Of a stretch of DNA of 64,000 nt, positions 9,546 through 20,377 are shown piece after piece. The notes beneath the pieces were generated by a model. It saw nothing but the letters and a program-made list of their open reading frames with translations. It did not search any database and was not told the DNA's origin. Source of the DNA: Macrococcus armenti. Its GTDB lineage: Bacteria > Bacillota > Bacilli > Staphylococcales > Staphylococcaceae. The translations under genes were made by a program, and so were the position numbers. Location of the stretch: contig NZ_CP083608.1 of the NCBI RefSeq assembly GCF_020097135.1, positions 620,001 through 684,000 on the forward strand, written 5' to 3'. Position 1 is the stretch's first letter, and the number at the start of each line of letters is the position of its first letter.

Positions 9546-10746
9546 GCTGCTCACCACCATATACACGTGTCGCCTGTTTTACTGGTAATTCATATATTTC
9601 AATAAATCCAACACTTGCCTGATGATTAAAAGTATCTTCTTTCGTATATGTTGCAAGTTTTTCATTATAGAGTGCATTATCGCTCTTTCTACCAATTACA
9701 GTAATGTTACCTTTATAAAGTTTTACTTTCGTCTCGCCGTTTACGTACTGCTGCATATCTGTAAGCAAGTTTTTAATATGGTCTGCAAGCGGTGAAAAGA
9801 ATAAACCGTTATAAATTAAGTTAGAGAATTGCTGCTCGATATACGGTTTAAAATGCTGAACATCTTTCGTTAACGTAATCGTCTCTAAATCTTTATGTGC
9901 AGTAAGTAGCATCATTGCACCTGGTGCTTCATATACTTCACGGGATTTTATGCCGACGAGACGATTTTCAACGTGATCAATTCTTCCGACACCATGTTTT
10001 CCGCCGATAACATTTAACTGTTTAATAATTTCGTGTAATGGCATCATTTTTCCATTTAATGCGATAGGGAGGCCCGATTTAAATGTTATGTCGATAATTT
10101 CCTCTTCATCGGGTGCTGCTTTTGGCGCTACAGTTAAATCGTAAGCATCTTCAGGTGGCATCGCATATGGATCTTCTAAGATGCCACACTCATTGCTTCT
10201 TCCCCATAAATTCTGATCGATAGAATACGGAGAATCAAGGTTGATAGGTACTGGAATGTCATGTGCTTTCGCATATTCTATCTCTTCTTCACGACTGAAT
10301 CCCCAGTCACGAACAGGTGCAAGCGTTGTAATTGATGGATCGATGCTGTGTATGGCAACTTCGAATCGTACTTGGTCATTCCCTTTACCAGTACAGCCGT
10401 GCGCAATAAATTTTGCATCATACTGATGTGCAATTTTTACGAGTTCCTTTGCGATGAGTGGTCTGCTGAGTGCAGATATTAACGGATACGTCTCTTCATA
10501 TAAACTATTACCTTTAATTGCATAAGATAAGTATTCATCCGCATATGTCTCAACTTTATCCAGCATAATCGATGCTATTGCCCCAACATTTAATGCTTTT
10601 TCTTTTACATTCTCTAGATCCTTCCCTTCACCAACATCAAGGCAGCAGGCGATAACATCATAACCTTTATCGATAAGCCATTGTATTGCGACGCTCGTAT
10701 CAAGTCCTCCTGAATATGCGAGTACTACTTTTTCTTTGTTATTCAT
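9538..10746 (-). CDS. argG: Argininosuccinate synthase
   Basis: A 402-residue ATP-dependent ligase that joins citrulline and aspartate to argininosuccinate. The ATP-pyrophosphatase P-loop is AYSGGLDTS (10-18); the citrulline/aspartate region [13 protein letters not shown] follows. GGAGG precedes the ATG. It is the first gene of the argGH operon and is divergent from pgi across 229 bp holding ARG-box-like dyads. No other arginine biosynthetic genes are in the window, so citrulline must come from elsewhere in the genome or the medium. Confidence 0.95.
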   Translation of the reverse strand: MNNKEKVVLAYSGGLDTSVAIQWLIDKGYDVIACCLDVGEGKDLENVKEKALNVGAIASIMLDKVETYADEYLSYAIKGNSLYEETYPLISALSRPLIAKELVKIAHQYDAKFIAHGCTGKGNDQVRFEVAIHSIDPSITTLAPVRDWGFSREEEIEYAKAHDIPVPINLDSPYSIDQNLWGRSNECGILEDPYAMPPEDAYDLTVAPKAAPDEEEIIDITFKSGLPIALNGKMMPLHEIIKQLNVIGGKHGVGRIDHVENRLVGIKSREVYEAPGAMMLLTAHKDLETITLTKDVQHFKPYIEQQFSNLIYNGLFFSPLADHIKNLLTDMQQYVNGETKVKLYKGNITVIGRKSDNALYNEKLATYTKEDTFNHQASVGFIEIYELPVKQATRVYGGEQHE

Positions 10747-10796
10747 TTTACATTCCTCCAGATGATTTAAAAATATTTCAACTAATTATACATAAT

Positions 10797-10825
10797 AATG
10801 TATCAATATACATAAATATTATCAA
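10797..10825 (-). promoter_or_regulatory. Candidate argG promoter with ARG-box-like dyad
   Basis: On the minus strand, TTGATA (10825-10820), a 17-nt spacer and TACATT (10802-10797). A perfect palindrome, ATGTATCAATATACAT (10798-10813), covers the -10 and spacer. It resembles the ArgR/AhrC box WNTGAATWWWWATTCANW with one symmetric substitution in each half. Confidence 0.4.
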
Positions 10826-10842
10826 GTATTTTTATGCAAAAA

Positions 10843-10860
10843 TTTGAATAAAAATATTGT
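10843..10860. promoter_or_regulatory. Second ARG-box-like site in the argG-pgi gap
   Basis: TTTGAATAAAAATATTGT has a perfect left half of the ARG box (TTTGAAT), a correct A/T centre and a degraded right half. Paired with the site at 10798 it would give two ArgR/AhrC half-hexamer targets upstream of argG. Confidence 0.35.
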
Positions 10861-10888
10861 TTTTGTTTTTCTGAAATAAAATTATAGA

Positions 10889-10902
10889 TGTAAGCGCTTA
10901 AT
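10889..10902 (+). promoter_or_regulatory. Candidate cre site upstream of pgi
   Basis: TGTAAGCGCTTAAT matches 13 of 14 positions of the alternative cre form TGWAARCGYTWNCW and holds the dyad core TAAGCGCTTA. It is centred about 55 nt before the inferred pgi start site, a position more usual for activation than repression by CcpA. Confidence 0.45.
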
Positions 10903-10915
10903 AAATCACTATGGA

Positions 10916-10944
10916 TTGAGAACTGTTGCTGAATCAAGTACAAT
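10916..10944 (+). promoter_or_regulatory. Promoter of pgi
   Basis: TTGAGA (10916-10921), a 17-nt spacer and TACAAT (10939-10944), followed by the ribosome site AGGAGG about 8 nt before the pgi ATG. Confidence 0.65.
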
Positions 10945-10975
10945 GATTGTGAAACTATGAACAGGAGGAACAACG

Positions 10976-12310
10976 ATGACACACATTAAATTTAATTACG
11001 ACATGGCAAAATCATTCGTTGGCGAACATGAGCTGACACAGATGCAGGACTTAGTTAAGAACATTCACCACGTCATTCACGAAGGAAGCGGCGCTGGGAA
11101 TGACTTTTTAGGGTGGCTTGATCTACCTGTTGATTACGATAAGGAAGAGTTTGCACGCATTAAAGAAAGTGCGAAGAAAATTAATTCAGATAGCGATGTA
11201 TTAATCGTTATCGGAATCGGTGGTTCGTATTTAGGCGCACGTGCAGCAATTGAAATGCTTAATAAATCGTTTGATCATCTTGATACAAATAAAACGCAGA
11301 TTATTTTCGCAGGACATCAGTTATCTTCAAGTTATTTGAATGATTTAATTGAATATGTACAGGATAAAGATTTCTCAGTAAATGTAATTTCTAAGTCTGG
11401 GACAACGACAGAACCAGCTGTTGCTTTCCGTGTATTTAAAAAATTATTAGAAGAGAAGTACGGTAAAGAAGGTGCGAAGTCACGCATTTACGCAACTACA
11501 GATAAGGCTAAAGGTGCTTTAAAGTCATTAGCAACGACTGAAGGTTATGAAACATTCGTAGTGCCGGATGATGTTGGTGGACGTTTCTCTGTATTAACAG
11601 CAGTAGGACTATTACCGATTGCTACAGCTGGTCATGATATCGATGCAATGATGGAAGGTGCAGCAAATGCGCGAACTGAACTTGCTTCATCTGAACTTTC
11701 TGAGAACATCAGTTATCAATATGCAGCATTACGTAATATTTTATACAATAAAGGGTATACGATTGAAATGCTGATTAACTACGAACCAAGTCTGCAATAC
11801 TTTAATGAATGGTGGAAACAGTTATTCGGTGAGTCTGAAGGTAAGGACTTTAAAGGTATTTATCCATCAAGTGCAAACTTTTCAACGGATCTTCATTCAT
11901 TAGGTCAATACGTTCAGGAAGGCCGTCGCGACATATTTGAAACAGTCGTTAAAGTAACAACACCAAGAAGTGATGTTACAATTGAAGCGGATGAGAATGA
12001 TTTAGATGGTCTGAACTTCTTAGCAGGTAAAACATTGGACTTCGTTAACACGAAAGCATTCCAGGGAACATTGCTTGCACATAGCGATGGTGGCGTACCT
12101 AACTTCGTCGTTGAAGTACCGAAATTAGATGCATTTACTTTCGGTTACCTTGTTTACTTCTTTGAGTTAAGTGTTGCGATGAGTGGTTACTTACTCGGTG
12201 TGAATCCATTTAATCAGCCAGGTGTTGAAGCATATAAACAAAATATGTTTGCATTATTAGGTAAGCCTGGATATGAAGATAAAAAAGCTGAACTTGAAGC
12301 ACGTTTATAA
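10976..12310 (+). CDS. pgi: Glucose-6-phosphate isomerase
   Basis: A 444-residue isomerase interconverting glucose-6-phosphate and fructose-6-phosphate in glycolysis and gluconeogenesis. The phosphate-binding segment [14 protein letters not shown] and [16 protein letters not shown] are typical, as is the C-terminal signature [12 protein letters not shown]. Length matches the short Firmicute form (S. aureus 443). AGGAGG lies before the ATG. It is a single-gene unit with its own promoter, a possible cre site and a terminator at 12321. Confidence 0.96.
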   Translation: MTHIKFNYDMAKSFVGEHELTQMQDLVKNIHHVIHEGSGAGNDFLGWLDLPVDYDKEEFARIKESAKKINSDSDVLIVIGIGGSYLGARAAIEMLNKSFDHLDTNKTQIIFAGHQLSSSYLNDLIEYVQDKDFSVNVISKSGTTTEPAVAFRVFKKLLEEKYGKEGAKSRIYATTDKAKGALKSLATTEGYETFVVPDDVGGRFSVLTAVGLLPIATAGHDIDAMMEGAANARTELASSELSENISYQYAALRNILYNKGYTIEMLINYEPSLQYFNEWWKQLFGESEGKDFKGIYPSSANFSTDLHSLGQYVQEGRRDIFETVVKVTTPRSDVTIEADENDLDGLNFLAGKTLDFVNTKAFQGTLLAHSDGGVPNFVVEVPKLDAFTFGYLVYFFELSVAMSGYLLGVNPFNQPGVEAYKQNMFALLGKPGYEDKKAELEARL

Positions 12311-12320
12311 TATTTATGTT

Positions 12321-12355
12321 AAGCCTGGGACTTTATTTGTCCTGGGCTTATTTTT
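12321..12355 (+). terminator. Terminator after pgi
   Basis: AAGCCTGGGAC pairs with GTCCTGGGCTT (two G-U pairs) around TTTATTT, followed by ATTTTT. Confidence 0.8.
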
Positions 12356-12393
12356 CATTTATAATCACTTAAAAGCTAAGTGGAGATGATGAT

Positions 12394-12963
12394 ATGTTTA
12401 CAGAAGCACAACTCATGGACTTATTACAGCAATTTAAAGGACTTGGAATTGTAATTGCTTTTCTTCTGCCGTTTATTGAGGCGTTTATACCGATACTGCC
12501 AATTGTTGTATTTGCTGTCGTGAATGTAAATGCTTACGGATTAATTCCAGGTTTTCTTATTACGTGGAGTGGTGCTGTGAGTGGTGCATTTTTAGTCGCA
12601 CTTATCATTAGAAAGTATGGTCAGTATCGTTTCTTGAGGCGATTCAGTAAACATCCGAAAACTTTAAAGTTTATTCGACGTGTTGATGATAAAGGTGTGA
12701 TGCCTCTCTTTTTATTACTCTGTTTTCCTTTTACGCCATCCAGTCTCGTGAATATTGTTGCAGGATTAAGTACGATAAATCTTAAACGCTATTTAGTTGC
12801 TGTCATGTTCGGGAAAGCCATTATGTTATTGACGTTGAGTTATATTGGTAACGATATATATTCCTTTGTGAAAGCACCTAAAAAGAGTATAATTGTCATT
12901 ATAGTATTGATTTGTTTATGGTGGATTGGAAAGCAAGTTGAAAAGCATATCCATAAAAATTAG
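12394..12963 (+). CDS. DedA/TVP38 (VTT-domain) family membrane protein
   Basis: A 189-residue integral membrane protein with about five hydrophobic segments. The segment LLPFIEAFIPILPIVVFAVVNVNAYG near residues 24-50 and the later FPFTPSSLVNIVAGLS match the VTT (SNARE-associated) fold of DedA-like proteins, some of which act as lipid scramblases or undecaprenyl-phosphate translocases. No exact substrate is assignable. It precedes signal peptidase I by 18 nt and is probably co-transcribed with it; a homologue occupies the same place near spsB in staphylococci, as far as I recall. Confidence 0.8.
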   Translation: MFTEAQLMDLLQQFKGLGIVIAFLLPFIEAFIPILPIVVFAVVNVNAYGLIPGFLITWSGAVSGAFLVALIIRKYGQYRFLRRFSKHPKTLKFIRRVDDKGVMPLFLLLCFPFTPSSLVNIVAGLSTINLKRYLVAVMFGKAIMLLTLSYIGNDIYSFVKAPKKSIIVIIVLICLWWIGKQVEKHIHKN

Positions 12964-12981
12964 TGAGCTGAGGTGTAATTT

Positions 12982-13530
12982 TTGAGACAGGAATTTATAG
13001 AATGGTTTATTGCAATTATTATTGCAACACTATTGTATATTATTGTTACTACATTTTTCTTTATGTCTTATACCGTCAGCGGAGATTCTATGTATCCTAC
13101 ATTTGAAAATGGAGATAAAGTGATTGTCAACAAGATGAGCACGATACATCATGGAGAAGTCATCGTATTTAAAACGGATAAAAAAGAAAATTTTGTAAAA
13201 CGTGTTATCGGTATACCGGGAGATAATGTCGAGTATGTTAATGATGTGTTATACATAAATGGAAAACGAATCGCAGAACCTTATTTGCAGGAAAATGAAA
13301 TTGCAAAATCTAATGTTCTATTGACAGAAAACTTTAATATTACTGAAATTGTGGGATCAGAGGGTCAAAAAACGATACCGAAAAATAAATATTTAGTACT
13401 CGGAGATAATCGTGAAATTAGTCAGGATAGTCGTCATTTCGGTTTAATCGAAGGTAGTCAGATCGTTGGAGAAGTTCAAGTCAGATACTGGCCGATCAGT
13501 ACATTTCATGTTAATTTTAGCCCACAATAA
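12982..13530 (+). CDS. spsB: Type I signal peptidase
   Basis: A 182-residue membrane-bound signal peptidase that removes signal peptides from secreted proteins on the outer face of the membrane. One N-terminal membrane anchor (about 7-28) is followed by the catalytic Ser36 in SGDSMYP and the general-base Lys73 in VKRVIGIPGD, so the enzyme should be active. The start is TTG 12982 with GAGGTG upstream. Staphylococci carry an inactive spsA paralogue before spsB; only one copy is seen here. A terminator separates it from addB. Confidence 0.92.
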   Translation: MRQEFIEWFIAIIIATLLYIIVTTFFFMSYTVSGDSMYPTFENGDKVIVNKMSTIHHGEVIVFKTDKKENFVKRVIGIPGDNVEYVNDVLYINGKRIAEPYLQENEIAKSNVLLTENFNITEIVGSEGQKTIPKNKYLVLGDNREISQDSRHFGLIEGSQIVGEVQVRYWPISTFHVNFSPQ

Positions 13531-13537
13531 TATATAA

Positions 13538-13578
13538 GCAACTTTACAAAGTAGTATTGTTTGTAAAGTTGCTTTTTT
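13538..13578 (+). terminator. Terminator between spsB and addB
   Basis: GCAACTTTACAAA pairs with TTTGTAAAGTTGC, followed by TTTTTT. The addB ribosome site AGGAGG starts at 13579, right after the T run, leaving no room for a promoter downstream of the hairpin. Confidence 0.85.
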
Positions 13579-13590
13579 AGGAGGAAAGAG

Positions 13591-16500
13591 ATGACAGTTC
13601 AATTGTTATTAGGTAGACGCGGCACTGGTAAAACACATCATATCGTAGAAGTTATTAAGTCGGATTTGAAGGATAAACCGCTTGGGGATCCGATAATTAT
13701 GATTACACCAAGACAGAGCACGTTTCAAATCGAACAGGCGCTCAGTCAGGATGCGTTAATAAAAGGAAGCGTAAGAACTGCAATTTATTCATTCGATAGA
13801 CTGTACTGGCGTCTTGAAAGTGAAGAAGGATTATCATCATTGAAACAAATATCAAAAAGTGGTTCTGAAATGATGGTTTATCAAATGCTGAATACGCATA
13901 AAGCACAATTAAAAAGATTTCATTCAACGAGTGAATATTATGGATTTAGTCAGAAGATGGCGGCAGTTATTTCTGACTTAAAAAAATATAATGTAACGCC
14001 AGCAAATCTGCTCAATATATTACAGGAAAATATTGATGTCAGAACGAAAGATAAACTCCACGATATTCATGTTATTTATAATGCATTAGAAAATAAAATA
14101 ACTGGTCAGTATATGCAAACAGAAGATATGCTGCTGAATTTACGTGAACTTATCGCACAAAGCAGTACAATACGTAAGTCTGATATTTTTATTGATGGAT
14201 TTTATAACTTTACGACTGTAGAGTATATGGTTATAGTAGCACTCGCACAGCATGCGAAGTCATTAACGATTGCTTTGACGATTGATCAGACTGATCCAGT
14301 ACTTTTCAGAAAGACGTCAGAAACACTTGAGCATATAAAGACGCATCTAGCTCATGTCGATATCGCATACAACGTCCAGAATTTTAATACGCGTTATCGA
14401 TTTAATGAAACGTTGAGCATATTAGAAAGTAGTTTTTCTGAAGATATAAATTTCAATGCAACGAAAGATATTCAATTATCCGCACACAGTACTGTAATGG
14501 ATGAAGCAGAATATACAGCACATGAAATTATGAAACGTGTGCGAAATGGGCAACGCTTTAAAGATATTGCGATACTGTATCGCGACGAAAGCTATGTAAA
14601 GGCGCTTACAGATGCAATGGATATACATCAAATTCCATACCATACAGATTTTAAAACGCAGATGATTCATCATAAAGTAATCGAATTTATACGTTCAATA
14701 CTTGATGTATGTAAGTCAAATATGCGTATAGAACATTTATTCAGAGCATTAAAGACAGGACTTATTACGCATGCGCATAAACATGATGAGGAATTGCTGC
14801 TCGTTGACATGCTGGAAAATGTAATGATTGAACGCGGCATGTATTATACAGACATTTTAGAAGGGCGTAAGCTGTTTTATGATGACAATGATAAATACAA
14901 TAAAGATCAGTGGGATGCATTATTAAATTATATTAATTTTATTACCGAAACAATCGAGCCATTCAGAAAGACGTTGCAAAATGCAGTAACAGGACGTGAA
15001 TTTGCGGTAGCCATTTATGAACTGCTCCTTAAATTATCAATTCCAGAATATTTAATGCAGCAGAAAGATTATGCACGAGATAATGGTGAACAGTATATAG
15101 CACTTACATTTGATCAAATATTATCAGGCATTAATCAAGTGCTGGATGATTTCGTATTAATACTGGACGACACAACGTTAGATTTAAAAGCGATGTGCGA
15201 TATTATAGATGTTGGATTTGAAACGCTTGAGTTCAGCGCACCGCCACAAGGACTTGATCAAATTCAAATTCTGAACCTGGACTTAGCAAAGGTAGAAAAT
15301 AAACCGATAATCTTTGTTGTCGGTGTTAACGATGAATTGTTACCACGACCATTGAAAGAAGATGCGATTATTACAGATAAAGAGAAAAAATTAATGCAGG
15401 AAGTACAGAATGTACAGCTTGCACCGACAACAGATGTATTAATACAGGATGAGTGGTTTGTATTTTATACTGCCGTTACGCACGCAAAGCAGTCAGTATA
15501 TTTATCATACAGTTTAATGAGTGTGAATCATGAAGCGATGCGTCCATCTCGTTATTTAGACCGTCTTAAACGACAACTTAATTTATCTGTTACGGATATG
15601 ACACATGTTACGTCTCCTGAAGCACTTATTACAACATATGATGGAGGTATCAAACATGCTGTGACACATATTAATGATTTAGCATGGCATGACGTCGTTG
15701 AAACGTATAAATCCGATGCGAAGTTTAAACATATCTTTAAGCTGAAAGGTTTTAATAATCAATCAGAAACTTTAACAGATGGAGAAGTATCTCAGTTATA
15801 TGGGGATACGATTAAAGCGAGTGTGTCACGATTTGAAACGTTTAATCAATGTGCGTTCAAACATTTTGCGAATCACGGATTAAAATTGAAAGAACGTATA
15901 CCTTATCAATTCCAGTCATTCCAGCTCGGTAATATTTTTCATGATGTACTGCGACATTTAAGTGAGAAATATAAAGAAGATATTACGAAAGTGACACCAT
16001 CTGTACTGCAAAGTGAGATTGATCAGTATTTACAGACAGTACTGCCGTCAGTCCAGTATGAAGTATTATATTCAAAACATTATTATAAGTATATTGTGAA
16101 TCAAATTAAAACGATTCTGTTATCAACATTTACAGCATTACAGCGTCAAACGAAATATAGCAATTTTAAGATGCAGCACTTTGAAACGCGCTTCGGTAAA
16201 GGTGGTGCGTTAAATACGCAAGTATACAATTTCGGCAATAAGCGTATTGAAATTACAGGGCAGATTGACAGAATTGATACGATGCGTGCACAAAATAAAG
16301 ATTACGTACGCATTATTGATTATAAATCAAGTGACACTGATCTGGATTTAAGAAAAGTATATTACGGCTTGCAAATGCAGATGTTAACGTATATGGATGT
16401 TGTATTATCCAATAAAGAGAAGCTCCAGCTTAATGAGGACGTCATACCTGCAGGTTTACTCTATTTCCATGTATTTAATCCGAAGCTGTCTTTCGGATTA

Positions 16501-16944
16501 AAGCAGGATTTGTCAGCACTTGTAGACGAAAGGTTCAGTCAGTACAGTATGAAAGGTTTTATACTGGATGATGTTGATATTGCGCGTGATATGGATACAA
16601 CACTCGATGATGGAATGAAATCTTTAATCGTACCGGCGAAACTAAAAAATGACGGCACGTTTAACAAAACAAGCTCTAAAACATTATCAGTCGATGAAAT
16701 GCATGCGCTAATAACGCATAATAAAGGAAAGTTTTTACAGACAGCAAGCAATATATTACAAGGTGATAGCAGCATTAATCCTGTAAAATTCCAGGACATT
16801 AATCCGTGTATGTATTGTGAATTTAAATCGGTATGTCATATCGATCCGATTATTAATCAACGTGACATCCGTACATTTGAAACAGATATTAATCCATTAA
16901 ATGAAATTTTGAAAGAGGTGGACCGTGATGCAGTGGACGACTAG
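13591..16944 (+). CDS. addB: ATP-dependent helicase-nuclease subunit B
   Basis: A 1117-residue AddB/RexB subunit of the AddAB complex, which resects double-strand breaks for RecA-dependent repair and stops at Chi. An intact-looking Walker A, GRRGTGKTHH, lies at the N-terminus. The C-terminal nuclease domain contains the iron-sulfur cluster set C754, C1073, C1076 and C1082; the CX2CX5C spacing is the same as in B. subtilis AddB. The nuclease core IIDYKSSD is visible. It is somewhat shorter than S. aureus RexB. The addA start lies inside its 3' end, giving coupling. Confidence 0.95.
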   Translation: MTVQLLLGRRGTGKTHHIVEVIKSDLKDKPLGDPIIMITPRQSTFQIEQALSQDALIKGSVRTAIYSFDRLYWRLESEEGLSSLKQISKSGSEMMVYQMLNTHKAQLKRFHSTSEYYGFSQKMAAVISDLKKYNVTPANLLNILQENIDVRTKDKLHDIHVIYNALENKITGQYMQTEDMLLNLRELIAQSSTIRKSDIFIDGFYNFTTVEYMVIVALAQHAKSLTIALTIDQTDPVLFRKTSETLEHIKTHLAHVDIAYNVQNFNTRYRFNETLSILESSFSEDINFNATKDIQLSAHSTVMDEAEYTAHEIMKRVRNGQRFKDIAILYRDESYVKALTDAMDIHQIPYHTDFKTQMIHHKVIEFIRSILDVCKSNMRIEHLFRALKTGLITHAHKHDEELLLVDMLENVMIERGMYYTDILEGRKLFYDDNDKYNKDQWDALLNYINFITETIEPFRKTLQNAVTGREFAVAIYELLLKLSIPEYLMQQKDYARDNGEQYIALTFDQILSGINQVLDDFVLILDDTTLDLKAMCDIIDVGFETLEFSAPPQGLDQIQILNLDLAKVENKPIIFVVGVNDELLPRPLKEDAIITDKEKKLMQEVQNVQLAPTTDVLIQDEWFVFYTAVTHAKQSVYLSYSLMSVNHEAMRPSRYLDRLKRQLNLSVTDMTHVTSPEALITTYDGGIKHAVTHINDLAWHDVVETYKSDAKFKHIFKLKGFNNQSETLTDGEVSQLYGDTIKASVSRFETFNQCAFKHFANHGLKLKERIPYQFQSFQLGNIFHDVLRHLSEKYKEDITKVTPSVLQSEIDQYLQTVLPSVQYEVLYSKHYYKYIVNQIKTILLSTFTALQRQTKYSNFKMQHFETRFGKGGALNTQVYNFGNKRIEITGQIDRIDTMRAQNKDYVRIIDYKSSDTDLDLRKVYYGLQMQMLTYMDVVLSNKEKLQLNEDVIPAGLLYFHVFNPKLSFGLKQDLSALVDERFSQYSMKGFILDDVDIARDMDTTLDDGMKSLIVPAKLKNDGTFNKTSSKTLSVDEMHALITHNKGKFLQTASNILQGDSSINPVKFQDINPCMYCEFKSVCHIDPIINQRDIRTFETDINPLNEILKEVDRDAVDD

Positions 16945-19900
16945 TCAGCAGGAAGCAATTGAAACGTCTGGACAGGATACGCTCGTTGCAGCAGCAGCCG
17001 GAAGTGGTAAGACAGCTGTACTTGTTGAACGTATTATCCGTAAAATCATTGATAAGCGTATTAATGTAGATGAACTACTCGTCGTGACATTTACGAATGC
17101 CAGCGCAAAAGAGATGAAACATCGAATTCAGAAACGTTTACAGGAAGCGTTACAATCTAATCCATCAGATAAACATTTAGAAGCACAACTCATTAAATTA
17201 CATCAGGCTGATATTTCGACGTTACACCGCTTCTGTTTAAACTTAATCGAACGCTTCTATTATACGATTGATCTGGACCCAACATTCAGAACTGCAGGTG
17301 ACGAGGAGCGCGCATTATTGTTAATGCAGGCAATTGATGATGTATTAGAAGTGATTTATGAACGCGCTGATGAAAATGATATGCAGCTGCTTCTACATTT
17401 ATCGACGGACCGTAAAGATGATTATGTGAGAAGTACATTATCTAAGCTCTATCACTTTGCTATTGCAAATAATGAACCGAAAGCATGGCTTTGTTCAATT
17501 GCAGAAAGCTATGCAACGATTTCACCTGAGAGCGAGCTTTTCGCACAAATTAATGCACAGATGAATCGGGAAATTGCACAGGCGATTGCTTTAATCAGCC
17601 AGGCTGAAGATTTATGTATATCAGAAGCACTTGAAACGAATTTAACTTACTTACAGAAGCTCAGACACACGCTTTCTCAATATCCTGAGCAACTCGATGA
17701 GAAGTTTCTATTTATTCAAAGTGTGGACTTCGGACGTAAACCGAATATGAAAAAGTCAGATGATCCGAATGATAAAGTGTTAAACGAAGGTGTCAAAGCG
17801 CATTTAACGAATGCCAAACAATTGATAGCAAATATTAAAGAAAATTACTTATATGCTCCTATCGAAGAACTATGTGAAGATGTAAAAGCGATGGCCCAAG
17901 AAGTAAAAAGCTTAACGCAGATGACTGAGATGGTCATCGATACATTCAGTAATTTAAAGCGCGAGCGAAAACTTATTGATTTCAGTGACTATGAACACTT
18001 TGCGCTGCAAATATTGCTAGATGATGGCAATCCAACTGAAATTGCACGTATGTTACAGGAACAGTATCATGAAATTCTAGTTGATGAGTACCAGGACACA
18101 AATAGAGTACAGGAAAGTATTATACAGGCGATCAAGCAGCCGAATAATATGTTTATGGTAGGAGACGTGAAACAGTCTATCTATAAGTTCCGACAGGCTG
18201 AACCTGAATTATTCTTATATAAGTACAAACAATTTAAATCCGGTGGTCCCGGTAAAGTTATCGATCTATCCCAGAATTTCAGATCGCGCCGTTCAGTTAT
18301 AGAAAACACGAATGAAATCTTCACGAAAATAATGGATGATACGTTAGGTGATATTGTTTACGATGAAGCACAGATGCTTTATTATGGCGCGCCGTATGAT
18401 GAGCAATCACAGCAGACAGAACTACATTTTTTATCAAAGGCAGATCTTGAAGAAACTGAAGATTTTGAGTCACATCACATTGCGGATATTATCGAGCGTA
18501 TTATTCAAGATGAACAAGTATACGATGTTAAAACAAGTACGTATCGCCGTGCACAGTATAAAGATATCGCAATATTAGAACGTGGTTTCAGTAATGCGGC
18601 AGTTCATATGAAAGTACTGAAAGACAGAAATATCCCATTTCATGTGAATAGTAAAGAAGGTTATTTCCAGACGGATGAGATTAATACAATTTTAAGTTTA
18701 TTACGCGTAATCGATAATCCATTACAGGATATCCCGCTTGCAGGTATACTGCGCAGCATCATCTATCAGTTTAATGCACATGAATTAACGACACTACGTA
18801 CAGATACGGATGTTTATTTATATGAGAATTTACTTCAGTATCGTACATTCGGAGAGAACGAGGAGTTAAAGCAGAAAGTTAATAAAGTGCTAGCAGATAT
18901 TCACGATTATAGAGCGCTTGCGCGTACTGTGAGTGTTAAAGCATTAATTGATTATATATATAAAGATACGTTATTAATTGAGAAGTTTACGTTACTGCCA
19001 GGTGGCTTACAGCGTCAGGCAAATTTAGAAGGGCTTATTAGTAAAGCTGAACAGTTTGAACAAAGTAGTTATCGAGGGATTTATCAATTTCTCAGATTTA
19101 TTGACAATATGATCGGTGCTGGTAAAGACTTCGGTGAAATGAATATCGTTTCAGATGAAGTGGATGTTGTACGCATGATGACCGTGCATGCATCAAAAGG
19201 ACTTGAGTTTCTGTTTGTAATTTACAGCAATATTAATCGTAAGTTTAATTTAATGGAAACGAAGGAACAAGTGCTGTTAAATCAACGTCTCGGTTTATCT
19301 ATCAATTATTACGATAAAGATGCACACGTGACATATCCACTCGTTATGAATCAACTATTTAAAACGAAGATTCGTAATGAACAAGTGTCTGAAGAATTGC
19401 GTCTCATGTATGTAGCGTTAACCCGTGCAAGAGAGAAGTTAATTTTAATAGGAACGGTTAAAGACAAGGAAGCTGTAGCGAAACTCGGAGATGTAAATGC
19501 AGCAACTAAGCTTGACGATTACTACAGATTAACGGCTCAAAGTCCGCTACAACTCATCGCACCAGTCGCGCTATATGATGCGTCGATACAAATTCATATC
19601 ATTGATACATTAAATGAATCACAAGTACACAAATCCGAAAGTGAAAATATTGCATCAAGTGATGTTGCCTGGCTTGAATCAATGAAACAGTATCGTTATC
19701 CATATCGCGACGATAATTTATTGCCGACGAAAGAAAGCGTATCTGAAATTAAGAAAGCTCAGGAAAGTGACGACGAAAGAACGAACTGGACGTATATTAA
19801 TCAGACACGTCTAGGAAAAACGATGTACGACAGACCAAAATTTATGTCGGATGAGAAGAAGACGGCAAGTGAATATGGTACGTTAATGCATAAAGTAATG

Positions 19901-20377
19901 CAGCATTTACCGATTAAAGCACATACAGATATTGCATCCATTGAGCAGTTTCTTGACGATGTTACAGACCGAAACATTATTACAGCGGATGAGCGATTAC
20001 TTGTAAATGTAGAACACATTTATCAATTTACGAAAAGTAAACTATTTGATGCAATGCAAAGAGCAGATGAAATCTACTTTGAATTACCGTTTGTAATCGG
20101 AAAACAATACATTACAGAAAGTCATCCGGAACAACTCGTTCAGGGGATGATAGACTGTGTCTATAAAGTAGAAGGTAATTATTATTTTATTGATTATAAG
20201 ACGGATAAAGTGATCTCAAGACTTGGCAGATCGACGGATGAAACACTGCAGGAATTAAAAAAACGTTACATAGTACAGATGCATTACTATAAAAAGACAC
20301 TTGAAGCGATATTAGGTGAGCCTGTTACCGGCTACTTGTATTTCTTTGAAGCAGGAACAGTTGAGGTATCATCATGA
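16928..20377 (+). CDS. addA: ATP-dependent helicase-nuclease subunit A
   Basis: A 1149-residue UvrD-like superfamily 1 helicase fused to a C-terminal RecB-family nuclease, the motor partner of AddB. Walker A is AAAGSGKT (22-29), the helicase motif VDEYQDTN (DEXX box) follows, then VGDVKQSIYKFR and the late motif MTVHASKGLEF. The nuclease catalytic core is IDYKTDK near residue 1089. A GTG at 16925 is in frame, but GAAAGAGGTG is better spaced for ATG 16928. It overlaps addB by 17 nt, and its stop overlaps the next gene start (ATGA). Confidence 0.95.
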   Translation: MQWTTSQQEAIETSGQDTLVAAAAGSGKTAVLVERIIRKIIDKRINVDELLVVTFTNASAKEMKHRIQKRLQEALQSNPSDKHLEAQLIKLHQADISTLHRFCLNLIERFYYTIDLDPTFRTAGDEERALLLMQAIDDVLEVIYERADENDMQLLLHLSTDRKDDYVRSTLSKLYHFAIANNEPKAWLCSIAESYATISPESELFAQINAQMNREIAQAIALISQAEDLCISEALETNLTYLQKLRHTLSQYPEQLDEKFLFIQSVDFGRKPNMKKSDDPNDKVLNEGVKAHLTNAKQLIANIKENYLYAPIEELCEDVKAMAQEVKSLTQMTEMVIDTFSNLKRERKLIDFSDYEHFALQILLDDGNPTEIARMLQEQYHEILVDEYQDTNRVQESIIQAIKQPNNMFMVGDVKQSIYKFRQAEPELFLYKYKQFKSGGPGKVIDLSQNFRSRRSVIENTNEIFTKIMDDTLGDIVYDEAQMLYYGAPYDEQSQQTELHFLSKADLEETEDFESHHIADIIERIIQDEQVYDVKTSTYRRAQYKDIAILERGFSNAAVHMKVLKDRNIPFHVNSKEGYFQTDEINTILSLLRVIDNPLQDIPLAGILRSIIYQFNAHELTTLRTDTDVYLYENLLQYRTFGENEELKQKVNKVLADIHDYRALARTVSVKALIDYIYKDTLLIEKFTLLPGGLQRQANLEGLISKAEQFEQSSYRGIYQFLRFIDNMIGAGKDFGEMNIVSDEVDVVRMMTVHASKGLEFLFVIYSNINRKFNLMETKEQVLLNQRLGLSINYYDKDAHVTYPLVMNQLFKTKIRNEQVSEELRLMYVALTRAREKLILIGTVKDKEAVAKLGDVNAATKLDDYYRLTAQSPLQLIAPVALYDASIQIHIIDTLNESQVHKSESENIASSDVAWLESMKQYRYPYRDDNLLPTKESVSEIKKAQESDDERTNWTYINQTRLGKTMYDRPKFMSDEKKTASEYGTLMHKVMQHLPIKAHTDIASIEQFLDDVTDRNIITADERLLVNVEHIYQFTKSKLFDAMQRADEIYFELPFVIGKQYITESHPEQLVQGMIDCVYKVEGNYYFIDYKTDKVISRLGRSTDETLQELKKRYIVQMHYYKKTLEAILGEPVTGYLYFFEAGTVEVSS

